From: Mesostigma viride
Lineage: Eukaryota; Streptophyta; Mesostigmatophyceae; Mesostigmatales; Mesostigmataceae
Length of the DNA stretch: 64,000 nt
Assembly: GCA_009746045.1 (NCBI GenBank)
Contig: RPFO01000154.1
Span: 792,496-856,495 of the forward strand
Reading direction: 5' to 3'
Below are positions 22,250 through 33,680 of this stretch, one piece after another. Numbering within the stretch: position 1 is the stretch's first letter; the number at the start of each line of letters is the position of its first letter. A model generated the notes under the pieces. The model searched no databases, was not told where the DNA came from, and saw nothing but the letters and a program-made list of their open reading frames with translations. A program made the position numbers and the translations under genes.

Positions 22250-23040
22250 GGTGTGTGTCTGGGCTAAGTCTGCAATTGTCGCTGCTGTGCTGTACTTCTG
22301 GCTGTGGCTTACGGTGCATTTGTGGCTTGGAGTAGGGGTGAGGCTAGGGTGGGCGCAGGCGCGGGCGTGGGCGTGGGCGTGGGCGTGAGCGTGGGCATGG
22401 GCGCGGGCGTGGGCGTGGGCGTGGGCGTGGGCGTGGGCGTGGGTGGGCGTGGGCGTGGGCGTGGGCGTGGGCGTGGGCGTGGGCGTGGGCGTGGGCGTGG
22501 GCGTGGCGTGGGCGTGGGCGTGGGCGTGGGCGTGGGCGTGGGCGTGGGCGTGGGCGTGGCGTGGGCGTGGGCGTGGCGTGGGGTAGGTGTGTGTCTCAGC
22601 TACGTCTGCTATTGTTGCAGCTGAGCTCTACTTCTGGCTGTGGCTTTGGGTGTGGCTTGGAGTGGGGTGAGGCTAGGGTGGGCGTGGGCGTGGGCGTGGG
22701 CGTGGGCGTGGGCGTGGGCGTGGGCGTGGGCGTGGGCGTGGGCGTGGGCGTGGGCGTGGGCGTGGGCGTGGGCGTGGGCGTGGGCGTGGGCGTGGGCGTG
22801 GGCGTGGGCGTGGGCGTGGGCGTGGGCGTGGGCGTGGGCATGGGCGTGGGCGTGGGCGTGGGCGTGGGCGTGGGTGAGAATGGGCGGGTGCGGGGGCAGG
22901 GGCATGGGCATGGGCGGGGGCGGGGGCGGGGCGGGGCGGGGGCGGGGCGGGGGCGGGGGGGGCGGGGGCGGGGGCGGGGGCGGGGGAGGGGGCGGGGGCG
23001 GGGGCGGGGGCGGGGGCGGGGCGGGGCGGGGCGGGGGCAT
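22250..23040 (+). repeat. two-unit duplication with GGGCGT and GGGGGC arrays
   Basis: A roughly 100-bp leader (TACTTCTGGCTGTGGCTT ... GGGGTGAGGCTAGGGTGGGC) occurs at 22250-22352 and again at 22588-22681, each time followed by a (GGGCGT)n array (22352-22580 and 22678-22872). The second array is followed by (GGGGGC)n / GGGGC runs at 22912-23038. The leader plus array was thus duplicated as one ~330-bp unit. A G12 run lies at 23139-23151. 23152-23804 has no recognisable gene. Confidence 0.85.
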
Positions 23041-23884
23041 GGGCGTGTGCATGGGCGTTGGGGGGTCAGGGGGGCTGGGGTTGGGTTTGGGTGGGTGGGT
23101 CATTGGTGCAATGTTTGGAGTTGGGGCTTGTGTGTGTGTGGGGGGGGGGGGGCATCGGGATTGCCATGCGCGTGCACGTGGGCGTCCGGGTGATCCTCTG
23201 TTCGTGTACATGTTCATGCATGTGCCATGACGGCACAATGCATGTCAGATTCGTGACTTTATCGTGTGTTCCCTAGTTGCAAGTATTACTGCTAAAATTC
23301 ATTGCAGCATTCCATTCCTTGCATAATGCTTGATTGCTTGCATCAGTTCATTCTATACTTCGATCATGACCTGAAGTGCTTAAGTATTACCAGACTCTCG
23401 CGCAGTGTCAGAATGTCCAATTTTTAGCACACATGCATGTTTGCACACCAAAGCCCTCATTCCCATGTTGATAAGGCTAAGTAAAACATTTTTTTTTTGT
23501 GCGGTGATCCACGAAATGCAGCTGCGAATGGCTCTAGGAGGTCACCAATGGTGGCCAGACCTGTTATTGAGCATTGGGAGACGTTACAGGGGCATCAATC
23601 ACAGTTACATTTAGTTCAGATGTAGTTCAATTTAGTACATTATAGTATAAATGTAGTAGAAAATAGTACAACCTAGTATATTGTAGCATATACTAGTTCA
23701 ACTACCTCCAGATGAGATCCAGGGGCTATGGGGACACTTTTTATGCAAAACTGAACTTGAAACAAGCAAAAAACAAGAAACTTGGAAAAACTCAAAATGT
23801 ACTTGTGCTGGAGTACATTCTTAACGGCTGGCAGGGATACATTTTCCTCTAAATGCCCCAGTTTGCTCGGGTGACAATCTCCAT

Positions 23885-23982
23885 GGATGCAGCACCACCG
23901 CCCGCGCCTCCAAGCCCAGATGCAGTCTAGCCTGAGGTCTGAATATGTGCTCGGGGCGCTCGATGAGGGTGGTATCATTAAA
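23885..23982 (-). pseudogene. 98-bp LINE RT fragment
   Basis: The minus strand matches the stretch around YADDTTLIESPEHIQ of the RT at 10821-11759 (the same codons, diverged). It is cut at 23982 by a TAAATTAAATTAAATTA run that abuts the next element. A scrap of this kind suits LINE truncation or inversion during insertion. Confidence 0.7.
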
Positions 23983-24000
23983 TTAAATTAAATTATAACA

Positions 24001-26870
24001 TGTCTCCGTTTTCGGATCGTATGCCTCGCTTCTCGAGATGTGCAAGCAACTCTTCCATCAGGGCCGCCTCACCGATGCTTTCCAGAGACGCACCCATCCA
24101 GAGACGCACAACTTCGACACCATCCTCAAATGCCGCCGCCCCCACCTTCAGATTCGCGTCCTTTTCTCCCTCCTCGGCCGCTCCCTCGAGGAGCTTTGGC
24201 CCCCAAAGCCCCTCACCACCACCTTAACCGAATCCTCCATCCGCTCACTCCTCAAGGAGGCCCTCGAGCAGCACGTGGCCCCCATCGCAGCAGATGTGGC
24301 GGTCATGGGCAGCACGTTGGCTGCCGAGCTCCCCCTCCTCTCCACCGCCACCTCCACCATCTCCACCGCCACCTCCACCCTCCTCGCCTCCTCCACCGCC
24401 ACCACCTCCACCTCCGACGCCATCACCGCCCAGCTCCGTGACATCGACCAGCGTCTTAAGGACAACGCCATTGCTATCGAGGTTCTGCAGAATACCGCAG
24501 GCCTCACCGCCCAGGCGGTGAAGGACATTGCCGCCAAGCCCGCCTCGGCTGGCCTGGCCGGCGATGCTCCTCCCATCACCACCTGGGCGGACATGCTTAA
24601 GCAACATACCACCTCCACCACCTCCGCCGTCGCAGCCCAGCTTCAACGGCAGACGCTTGACCTCCGCGAGGAGGCCGAGCTCGCCAAGCGCAGCCTCAAC
24701 GTCATTGTCAAGAATCTCAAGATGGAGGAAGGTGAGAATTCCGAGAAGCTTTTGCGTGCGTTTGAGAGAGAAATCCTTGGTCGCATGGGCCTTAACGGTG
24801 AGATCGAGCTGGCTGCCCACCGCCTTCCCCGCGCGCGGGGTAAGGCAGGGCCGCCCCCGCTCCTCCTCACCTTTAACACGTCGTCTGTAGCCACACCTAT
24901 TTTTAGGACTGAGTTCAACTCAGTCCTAAATTTAGGACTGAGATTTGGGGTTTCGTAGAAAATTTGCCCCGATCGGAAGGTTTGTCAAAAAAATTCCCTC
25001 AAAATTTATTCAAATACTACGTGAAAAGATCTTTCTTGGACATATTTTTGCGATTTTTTTGGATTTGGTATGAGCGGCTAAATGTACGGTCAAAGAACAG
25101 GTGGTAAGGGTACTTTTCCACGTGAAACGTGTGTTCCGGAAATGCACGACCTAGCCATGGCGGCTTGCGCCCATGCATGCAGTTTACGTTTTCCGACGAT
25201 ATAGCTGGCCAAACTCAGGAAATAGTTTTTATATATCATAGAGATGATACAAGTCAATTTTCAGCTCGCGGAAATGCGATTTACTAGGTGTCGGCACCGT
25301 TCTTGCTGGAAAAAGCTGCGATCAGGCAGGCCGACGGAATTGATTACTACAACTGCTTTCCGGCGCAAGTCAAAGGGTTTATAGGTTTCTTTCTACTTGT
25401 TATCATGCATGGTCATAGAATTGACTTAGTGGCAGTATAGATTTGATGATTTCGACCACTCTGTCACTTCATGGTGTGTGTGCCTCAAAGTTCCACTTTT
25501 GCGGGCACCGCCTGGGCCAAGGTAACGCCAGCCATGCAAGGTAAAGCCGGAATATCGTTGTCTCATCATTTCTTGATGTTCTTACATGAGTTTAAGCTTG
25601 CGAGGTGTTGCCAGTTTCGAGTCTTGATGCTCTTTCTTGACCGTTGCCTGCCCCTCTCCAAAACCCCCTTTTTAGATGATGTTGCCAGGCATTTGCCTTG
25701 CCCTGGTGTAGTTGTGCAGGTTTTTAGGCGCTGTATGGGTTTAAACACCTTCATAGATGTTAGTTATTCTTTTGCTACGTTCATACTGCATAATTGTGTG
25801 GCCATGGGCCTCGTCAAGGGTGCTTTCAAGCTTATATGGGTGAGTGAAAGATCTTGGTGGTAAACCACTGTCATCATGTGCCAGCAAGTATGTTGGCCAT
25901 GCCATGGCAAGGCAAAACAGTTTCATCCATGTCCATTCTTGTTAGAGACACTTGAAATATGCTTAACCTGCCCAATACATTCGTGGTTAACACACAAAAA
26001 AAACCCTTTCGTGGGTAGGTATCCAAACCCATTCCCTACGTGCTTGCATAGGCTCTCACACATTATAAGGTATAATATAACTGCAATATGATGATGCAAG
26101 CATGTTGTCCTATTATGCTGGAAGGGAAATGAGTTGATTGGCATGGTTGGTGGCCACGGTGGTGTGTAGTACGACCTCACTCCCATGCTAGCATTTTGTT
26201 ACCAAGGCCCAGTCCTATTTATAGGACTGGCAGTGTTTTGCATGTTTCAGGCAGTGCCAGTGGCCGAATTGAGTCCAGTTTTTTTCCACAGTTCAAGAAC
26301 TCTAATATCTACACGCCTATGATTTTTAATAGTGAATATGGATTTTATTGGATTTTACACACTCGTGCTTCCACAGAAAATTCCAAAATCGCGAGTAAGG
26401 GTTGAGAGTCATGTATAATTTTACATGATTTGGTCAACATATGATTTTTTAAGCACATGCCCAAGCATTAGCATGATATTGAGTGCTATGATGCATATCA
26501 AATATATGGGGTACCCCCCTACCCTTACCGCCACATGATCTCAAAGATGGTATACTCAGTCCTATTTTTAGGACTGAGTTTCTACAGGGGACGTGTTAAG
26601 ACCCCGGCGGACAAGATTTCTTTTCTCAGACGCCGCAAGCGGCTCGAGAAGACTCTCTTCACCCTTGATGACGACTTGACCCTGGCGCAGCAACAACGGC
26701 GACGGGAGCTATGGCCGGCCTACCTCCAGCTCCGGCAGACCAAGGCGGGGCAGCCGGTGTACTGGAAGGGGGCGGCCATCTACGTCGGCCACAAGCCCTG
26801 GCAGGCGACCCCCCCCCCCCCGCGGCCCCAGCGACTCCAGACGCCCCAGCTTAGGGGAATACAGCAGTAG
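24001..26870 (+). pseudogene. ORF1 of half-LINE element, interrupted by a TTAA element
   Basis: ORF1 frame (from MCKQLFHQGRLTDAFQRR at 24038) is open to 24876, is interrupted by the element at 24877-26595, and resumes at 26600 with KTPADKISFLRRRKRLEKTL. Removing the insert plus one TTAA restores exactly the sequence of the copy at 34668-36059. Order: head domain, Thr/Ala-rich linker, coiled-coil (LRDIDQRLKDNAIAIEVL), RRM-like region, C-terminal LDDDLTLAQQQRRRELW. Near the C-terminus a C run has grown to 13 (26809-26821; 5 in the other copy), shifting the last residues. ORF1p binds element RNA; ORF2 is absent. Confidence 0.85.
24877..26595 (+). mobile_element. TTAA-target DNA element P1
   Basis: Flanked by TTAA at 24873-24876 and 26596-26599, with inverted termini CACGTCGTCTGTAG and (read inward from the right) CACGTCCCCTGTAG. 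TTAA duplication is typical of piggyBac-type elements (also Kolobok). 1719 bp, no transposase seen. Palindromic copies of AGTCCTATTTTTAGGACTGAG lie near both ends. The stretch 25080-25860 is homologous, in opposite orientation, to 27960-28745 of element P2, including a peptide-level match PLSKTPFLD ... CMGLNT. It is a non-autonomous element of that family. Confidence 0.85.
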
Positions 26871-27216
26871 TAGTGCAGAATAGATAGACCGTGGCCATGT
26901 ACATGTACGCCTCCTAGAGGCACTATCCCAGCTAAGCCCCGCGCTTTATTTAATCATGTACATGTGTGCCTGTGATGTGCCACACTCCAGACGATGCCTA
27001 GCCTTATTTAGTAATGTTGTGCCCATGCAGGGAGTCACTCTCTGCTGAGAAGCCATGCCATAGCTCTTGTATAGCCATGATGATCTTCCCCCTCACAGGC
27101 ATGCTCCCCCCTTACCCGGGCATAGCGTGATAGACCATGAGGGTGCGGGTGCCCTGGTGCACCTAGAGCAAGTGTTGTTTACATTCCCACCCTTGCAGGA
27201 AGTAGCTTAGAATGTA
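26871..27216 (+). repeat. family A 3' UTR of the half-LINE, first part
   Basis: Starts AGTAGTAGTGCAGAATAGAT and runs to CTTAGAATGTATTAA, where element P2 is inserted; it continues at 34186-34216 with AAAGCCATATGCCCCTTCTC and a TAATTAAT tail. Confidence 0.85.
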
Positions 27217-28837
27217 TTAACCCCTAAATGGGCGGAAATGCTGCCGATAAATCGGCAGTAACTCACCTATTTTGTAAACCAGCCCCTGTACAACCTAGCA
27301 ATATCCAATGGCTGTCCTTGGGGGGCAAGCATGTCCATGAGTTGCCCTAAGCCATGATATATCACAACCTCACATATATTCATCGTAGGCCATGTATAAC
27401 TGCCGTCAAAGTCAGGGGGGTCAAGACGAGCGTTTTCATTTTTGGTAGAATGTGCATTTTGAATTATGTTGTAAGAGCTAGGCACCTACCACTTCAGGGA
27501 TGATAAACAATTAGTTGCTGAACAGTTTGAGCCATTGGGGTCATCATTTGGGTGGGTATACCAGCAGTTACACCCAGTACAGCCCATAGGGATACCGTTG
27601 GTAAAAAGCAACCAAGGGGGTAGGAGTGGGCATACTACCTACTAATACCTACTAATATGGCCCCCAACCATGCCAAACAATACATTTCCCTTCCACAATG
27701 ATGGGGAAACATAACTGCATCATCACACTGCCCTTACATGGCACCTATGTGCAGGTGCTACCTTGTCCATGCACGTAGGTAACGTGGTACGGATACCCTA
27801 CGCAAGGCATGCATTCTAGGAGGCAGCCACCAACAAACTAGTGATTTTAAGCCTATTTCAGCCTGCCCTAGCAAGGATAAACTAGGCCTAAGCTGCTATA
27901 GCTTTCCAGGTGATGGCCAGCACACCTGGTGGCACATGCTGACAATGGGAAGCTTCTACTCACCGGTTACATGCTTGATGATGCCACAGAGACCAGCCAA
28001 CTGCCTCACACTCATGCAATATGTGTGTGGGAAATGTATAACAAACATATATGGAGGTATTCAAACCCATACAGCCTCTAAAACTTATCACCATCACCCT
28101 GTGGCAGGTCAACTGACTGAGGGAAGCATCTAAGAAGGGTGTTTTAGAAAGGGGCCAGGCCAGGGTCAAGAAAGAGCATGAATAATGCAAAAAGAATGTG
28201 CTACACAAGCTAGAACGTATATATAAACGTCAAACATCGATAGGAAAACGATGCTTAAGCTTTACCAGGCATGGATGGCGTTACCTTGGCCCAGGCGGTG
28301 GCAGCAAAATGGCGCATTTCGGCACACCAAAGTTGTGCAGCATGGTCGTTGGATTCGGCGATTTCTGGCCACCCTTGCACGTTTACGACTAATATGTATC
28401 ATAAAAAGTACAAAGAAACCGATATATCCTTTAAAATACGCCGGAAAGGTATTGCTGTCAACGTTTCTATCGTCCGGCCTGATCGCAGTTTTTTCCAGCA
28501 AGAACGCTGCCGACACCTATCAAATGGCATTCCCGCGAACCAAAAATTGGCCTGTATGATCTTTAGGACGTATAAAATCAATATCCTAAGTTTGGCCAGA
28601 AAATTCGAACGCAAACGTAAATGCCATGCGTGGGCGCAAGCCGCCATGGCCAGGTCGTCGTTTTCCGGAATGCACGTTGTACGTGAAAAAGTACCCTGAC
28701 CCCTTGTACTTTGACGGTCTGGAACACCTGTTAAACTTGGTCAAAATATAGCAAACCCTAGTATCATGTTCTGGAGAAACTTATAAACTTTCATTCTATT
28801 ACCCCCAAACAGGCAACACACAGGGAGGGCGGGTGGG

Positions 28838-29220
28838 AAAACAAAAGAGACCGCCATGAGCTAGGTGAGCAAGCTTTTATCGTGTTTCAAGGCCAACGGC
28901 TCTCTACCAACGGCCAGATCCGGCAACGGCCTCTAAACAGTTTTAGCCGTCAAGTTTTACTTCAGATATTGCCTGTTGCAAACCCGTCCGCAATCACAGA
29001 TCTGCTAGGAGAACCTAGACGCAAAAATCCGTCGTCAAGGTACTCAGCACACCGTCAAGGTATGGGCCGCAACAATTAGGCCATATCTTCCGTAATACTC
29101 GTACACTAGAAGCCTAATCAACCTTATTACGATCACATCACCCAGCTCTATTTCACCTAGCATCAGCGGCTCCCCTTCCGTATCACTATAAAGAAACTAT
29201 GTTCAGAGAACCCCGATTCT
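28838..29220 (-). repeat. 383-bp direct terminal repeat, downstream copy
   Basis: Equals 33681-34063 throughout, as far as I compared by eye; offset 4843 bp. Begins AAAACAAAAGAGACCGCCAT and ends GAACCCCGATTCT on the plus strand. 29221-29426 is the element's 3' untranslated region and carries an AATAAAGA-like string on the minus strand. Confidence 0.95.
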
Positions 29221-29426
29221 ATTAACCGTGGAACTCCAGGGTAACCAGACTCTTTATTAAAACAATAAGTAGAGCACATCGGGAAGTGGCCCTCAACTGG
29301 CCATCCTTACCCATGGGAACACTTTATGTCCAAAAAGGCTAGCCTTACCCTTACATCCCTCCCTGGCGACCCAAGCCAGGGGCAAAACAAAAACCGGTGG
29401 ACGCATAAGACAAGAATGAAGGGAAC

Positions 29427-32400
29427 TTAAGAGGAAGGCAGAGAAAAGACGCTCCGCCAAATGCGCGGGGGGCAGGCGGCGATAGCCCGAACCAGGGCGT
29501 CAGGAAGGGTGAGGGCCAAGCTCCGGTGCAATCCCACATAGTGGGCGACAGTTTTGCTGCTGCGCCAGCGACCCCGATGCTGAATATCAGCCATGCTGCG
29601 CTGCCGCAAAAAATCATAGGTAGCCCCCCCATGCCGCAGCCCGTGAATGGTAAACACCGTGTCGACCCCCAAAGCTTGCGTGGCCTGATGCCAAACCCGG
29701 CTGAACTGGGCATAATCGTAAGGGAACACCCGCTCCCAGGCCGCCTTGCCACGCATACAAGCCCGCAAGAGGGTCTCAGTCATGACATCCTCGATCACCA
29801 CAGACTGCACCTCCCCCTTAGCCGTCTTAGCTGACATCAACAACAAGGCGCCCCGCTGCGAACCCCGCAACCGAACATCAGGCTGCAAGCGCACATGGCC
29901 GACCAACAGGTTGAGCGCCTCCGATACCCGCAGGTATTGTTGGAAAATAACGATGACCATCATAGCCGCACGAGGCTGCCGCTGGAGCACCATAGTACAA
30001 GCAAGCGCAAACGCAGCCTCCCATGGAATGGGGGGGGGGCACGAGGGGGTGCCAACGTGCGCCAGCCAGCCAAAACACTTCGTGCCAAGGCCCAATCCCG
30101 CACCTCCCGGGGGAAGTACAAATTCAGGCCCATAAGCGCATTGACACACAACTGGCGGCTGTAACACCGTGAGTGCGCCCAAGCGACATACTCGCAATAG
30201 TATTCCTCTATCGTCAAGCCGCGCAACAAGCTGCCAACCCGACCCCGCCGGCTCGCCCACCATGCGAAAAAGGACCTAAGACCCCGATGGTAAACCATCA
30301 AAGTAGCCGGCTTCACCTTGCCCTCAAGAAGGGTCAAGTAGCTAGCGCCAAGCCGAGGCCCGGGATTGGGATGAACACCCTCGCGAGTCAAATCGCGGAC
30401 CCACCCGGCCACCGAGGCAGCCATGGAAAGCCCCCGCGAAGGCCCATCCGCAGGCTGAAGCTCACTTGGCGTCCAGACCCATTGTGAGCGGCTGCCGGTG
30501 ACCAACGTAAGAGCGCACAACCGGCGGCATTGCTTGTTTAACCGGTAAGAAGAGGAACGCCCTTTAGCCAAGCAGCCCAAAGCGGCAGTGGAGTCCACTA
30601 ACCTCACCACCCGCTTACCCCATGTTCCGAGGTTCCGGGCCGAGCGCTCCACCCCCTTCACAGCGGCCCGCACTTCCTTCTCGTTGATGTGCATGGTCGA
30701 ATCGCGCCAGCGACTCTTGATCCCGACGCGCCATCGCCCGTGGATGATGGCTTTTTCCGCGGCCTTGGTCAAGGGTCTAGGCCCGGCATACATGGCCTCA
30801 CCTGGGGTGAGGAGGGTTGGGTAACCCCGCACCTCCCGGGCCCGAGCTAATTCCGTCACCTCAGCTGGGGCCATCTCAGCGTAGACAACCCCCTGCCCAA
30901 AACTAGACGCATCCGAGGCCACCACCACCGGAGCCAGGGCAGCCCCCCGGTCCACACGGAGCATGGGGGCCAACGCCATGGCACACTCGAGCTCATCGCG
31001 CACACCTTGCCACAAAGGTCGCGTTCGCTGGCCCCACCCCTTGAGGTTGATGAACTTAAAACTCTGCTGCCATATGGACAAGCAAGTGCGGCTGAGCATC
31101 TGCAGCCACACCCACCGGCCCACGACGGCCGCCAGCGCCTCAGCGGTAGCGCGTCCCCTCTCGAGGAGTACACGAGTGTGCGCAACCACAAGGGTGAGCT
31201 GCTTAGCTGTCGGCTCCAACACCCCATCCCGCCGGTGAACAACACCCAGAGCTTCTAGCTCGTCCTCCCCCTCCGGGCTAGCCATGATCGTCTTGTCCTT
31301 GGAGGGCACAAGGTTGTTAGGCGCGTACCCGTCTTCAATAGCACTCGCGATTAAGCGATTCACCGCCTCGCACGTGCGCCCATTGCTGACCACCAGGTCA
31401 TCAATAGTGATGGATACCATAGGGGCAGGGGGGTCCTCAAGGTCGATTTGCATCTCCCTCGTGCTCTCCTCCTTGTACTCGATGGCTAGGGCGGTTGGGT
31501 TACCCCATGCATTCCGAAGCACGGTCAGCTCCCCTACACTTGTGAGGCGGTTCACCTGCCGTCTAGGATCCAAAGCGCCCGTGGCATAGAGGACCATCTC
31601 ATGGATGGCTTCCCCTAGCGCTACAGCGTGGGAGTGCCCCATGGCCAGCACTTTCAGCACTGGCCACACCCTCCTCCGCCGCCCCGGCAGCCCGACATCG
31701 GTGGACCACACATCAGGTAGCCCTTGATAATCCCACCACCACTCCGGCACTTGGATGGTATAGTAATACGAGACCAGATCGCTCTTGGCCGTGTAGCACC
31801 GACCCTTGATATAGACCTCCGAGTATATGCCCAGGTGGGGTAACACCGTCTTAGGGGGGTCCACCCACAGTGCGTTCCCCAACTTCTTATTCACAATGAG
31901 CCTTAACTCCCCCACTCCTTTGGCCACCCCAAAACATCCGTCTACCCACTTTGGCCGCGTCTCTCGGAACTCCACCATCCCCACGTCCGCTGCCCTCCCC
32001 ATCAACTTGCCCCACTCCGCCATGGTGCACCCTCGGCTGGGGGCAGGTACATTCCAATACCTCGCACTGGCAGCCACCTCCGGCTTGATGCAGTTGGCTT
32101 CGCTCGCGTACACCTCTCGCCAACTAGGTCGTAGCGCCAGCAAATCCAGCAGCTTCGCCTTTCCTGCCACCTCGCGCTTCGGCAGACTCACCCGCTCCGC
32201 CACAAGTTGTTCATACTTATTACATTTCCCATAGATTAGATCACTTCCTTCTGCGGGGCCTGTCGCAACGCCGGTTACGCGGCGACTGTACCACTCGCAG
32301 TGCTTCTTGACCCTTTTCAGGGCCTCCGCCGTTCCTCTGGAGCACGCGCCTCCAGATTTAGGCGGAGGGTCTGCCCCCCCGTGCCATAGCCAATTCAACC

Positions 32401-32503
32401 ACGTAATCACCTTGTGTTGTAGAGTGAAGGTCCGGCGGCGGCGAGTTGCACGCTGGCGTCTGCGTGCTGACCTCACTCTCCCCCACGTAGTGCTTAGAGG
32501 CAT
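29427..32503 (-). pseudogene. RT-RNase H-tyrosine recombinase polyprotein, one frameshift
   Basis: I take MPLSTTWGRVRSARRRQR (32503) as the likely start, overlapping nothing but the Gag 3' end by spacing of 48 bp. Reverse transcriptase: KSDLVSYYYTIQVP (motif A) and SITIDDLVV (catalytic DD). RNase H: VVVASDASSFGQGVV, HINEKEVRAA, VDSTAALGCL and ELQPADGPSR. Then a 2A-like EGVHPNPGP at 30356-30385, and the recombinase: an N-terminal core-binding part (LMVYHRGLRSFFAWW), YLRVSEALNL (first Arg), HGLRHGGATYD (HxxR) and RWRSSKTVAHYVG (Tyr nucleophile). A G10 run at 30030-30039 breaks the frame inside the recombinase: mutation or sequencing error. Everything else is open. Confidence 0.9.
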
Positions 32504-32550
32504 TGTAGGAAGAGGCAGTGGGAAGGGGGAGCGGTTTACCCTTTCGGTGT

Positions 32551-33609
32551 TTACTTGGTTTGCTGGGCCTTGCCCAGCTTCTCCATCATCGTGGCGCTTT
32601 GCAGGGCCATCTTCATGGCCGGGTTGCTCACCAAGGAGGCATCTTCCTTGAGAGCAAGGAGGTGGCCAGCCACCTTCCACCCTCCTGACCCCTGGCTCTC
32701 CACTAGGAGCATGGCTGCCACCACCCTCATGAGATACTCTACCCCAGCCAACTCCCCGGCTGCCGGCCCCAACTCCTTGAAGAGTGTGTCCATGGCCAGG
32801 GCGATGTTCATGACCACCTTCCTGCTTTCCTGGTTCCTCCACCCCCCTTGGCGAGTAGCCATGATCCAACTCTTTATCCCCCCTCCATTGTCGTTGGCAT
32901 CCTCGAGCACCTCGGGGAGCACTCTCTCTTGCACCCTCCAATTCACCACTTGTGCTCGAGTGGGCAGCGTCACCCCTTTGGTCTTTTTCGGCTTCCTGGA
33001 AGCCCCATCTGCCCCGGCCAGCGCATCCTTCAATTTCGTCAGGAAATCCTCTTCCTCGGACTCCTCCTCCTCCTCCTCTTCTTTGCCCGCCTGCCCCTGC
33101 TTGCCAATAATAGCCGCCAGCTCCAAGAGCTGCTCCCTCACATCCCCCGCGGCCTTTCCCTTGCTCGGGGCTGGGCTTCCGACTTTTTTCGTCCCCTTTT
33201 TCGCCCCTTTCGTGGGCCGGCGTGGTGGCTGCATCTCCTCTTCGTCCGAGTCCGCCAAGTCCCGGGCGCTTTGGAGGGCTGCCACTAGCGCTTCGTTTGG
33301 GTCCGCTGCTGCCAGAATTTCAGGCCCGTCCACGTGGTCGACCAGCAGTCCAACGACGGACTCCAGCTGGGCCGCAGACCACCGGCTGACAGTAGTTACC
33401 CAGTCGGTCCCGAGGACCGCCTCAAAGGCAGCGCACACTTCAGGCAGGCCCGAGCAAGTGGAGAGCTCCTGATGGAGCCTTTTCTTCTGCGTCGGCCAGC
33501 CTAGTCGGCCCTTTCCCGTCTGTTTAGTAGCTGTCGGCACCTCGGGATTAGCTTTCGGTAATTGCTTCCCAGCACCTGTCGAACCTGGCTTCCGCCCGGG
33601 CTTCGGCAT
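32551..33609 (-). CDS. Gag-like protein of the tyrosine-recombinase element
   Basis: 352 codons starting MPKPGRKPGSTGAGKQLP, first gene after the upstream terminal repeat. Basic Lys/Pro-rich head, acidic stretch (KEEEEEEESEEEDFL), then a helical C-terminal part (VVMNIALAMDTLFKELGPAA). No zinc knuckle. Position 5' of the RT frame and composition indicate the structural, RNA-packaging protein; sequence alone would not identify it. Confidence 0.7.
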   Translation of the reverse strand: MPKPGRKPGSTGAGKQLPKANPEVPTATKQTGKGRLGWPTQKKRLHQELSTCSGLPEVCAAFEAVLGTDWVTTVSRWSAAQLESVVGLLVDHVDGPEILAAADPNEALVAALQSARDLADSDEEEMQPPRRPTKGAKKGTKKVGSPAPSKGKAAGDVREQLLELAAIIGKQGQAGKEEEEEEESEEEDFLTKLKDALAGADGASRKPKKTKGVTLPTRAQVVNWRVQERVLPEVLEDANDNGGGIKSWIMATRQGGWRNQESRKVVMNIALAMDTLFKELGPAAGELAGVEYLMRVVAAMLLVESQGSGGWKVAGHLLALKEDASLVSNPAMKMALQSATMMEKLGKAQQTK

Positions 33610-33680
33610 CCCAGCCGCTTTGCAGAAAGGAATTCTGGGCGTCAGCTACGCTGCCCCTGACCCCTGTCGCCGCCTTCGTT

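Larger units (their letters stand above)
15958..23836 (-). mobile_element. large TIR DNA transposon, superfamily unknown
   Basis: Terminal inverted repeats of 32 bp with 3 mismatches: left 15958-15989 (CCCTACCGGCCATTAAGAAT...) and right 23805-23836 (read inward CCCTGCCAGCCGTTAAGAAT...). The flanks share the trinucleotide ATA (15955-15957, 23837-23839), a possible 3-bp target duplication. Inside lie a 173-bp satellite, a polypyrimidine tract, two minus-strand genes, a long palindrome and G-rich arrays. AAAATGTACT next to both TIRs recurs many times in the palindrome. I cannot assign it to a superfamily because no DDE transposase is recognisable in the two ORFs. Confidence 0.75.

Noticed and set aside
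21877-23238. Gly-Ala, Gly-Val, Ala-Trp and Pro-rich frames up to 210 codons
   Set aside because: Translations of G-rich hexamer arrays on both strands, with no unique flanking protein sequence.
28882-29079. 65-codon frame in both terminal repeats of the tyrosine-recombinase element
   Set aside because: Present only because the two repeats are identical; no family resemblance and it runs against the element's coding strand.
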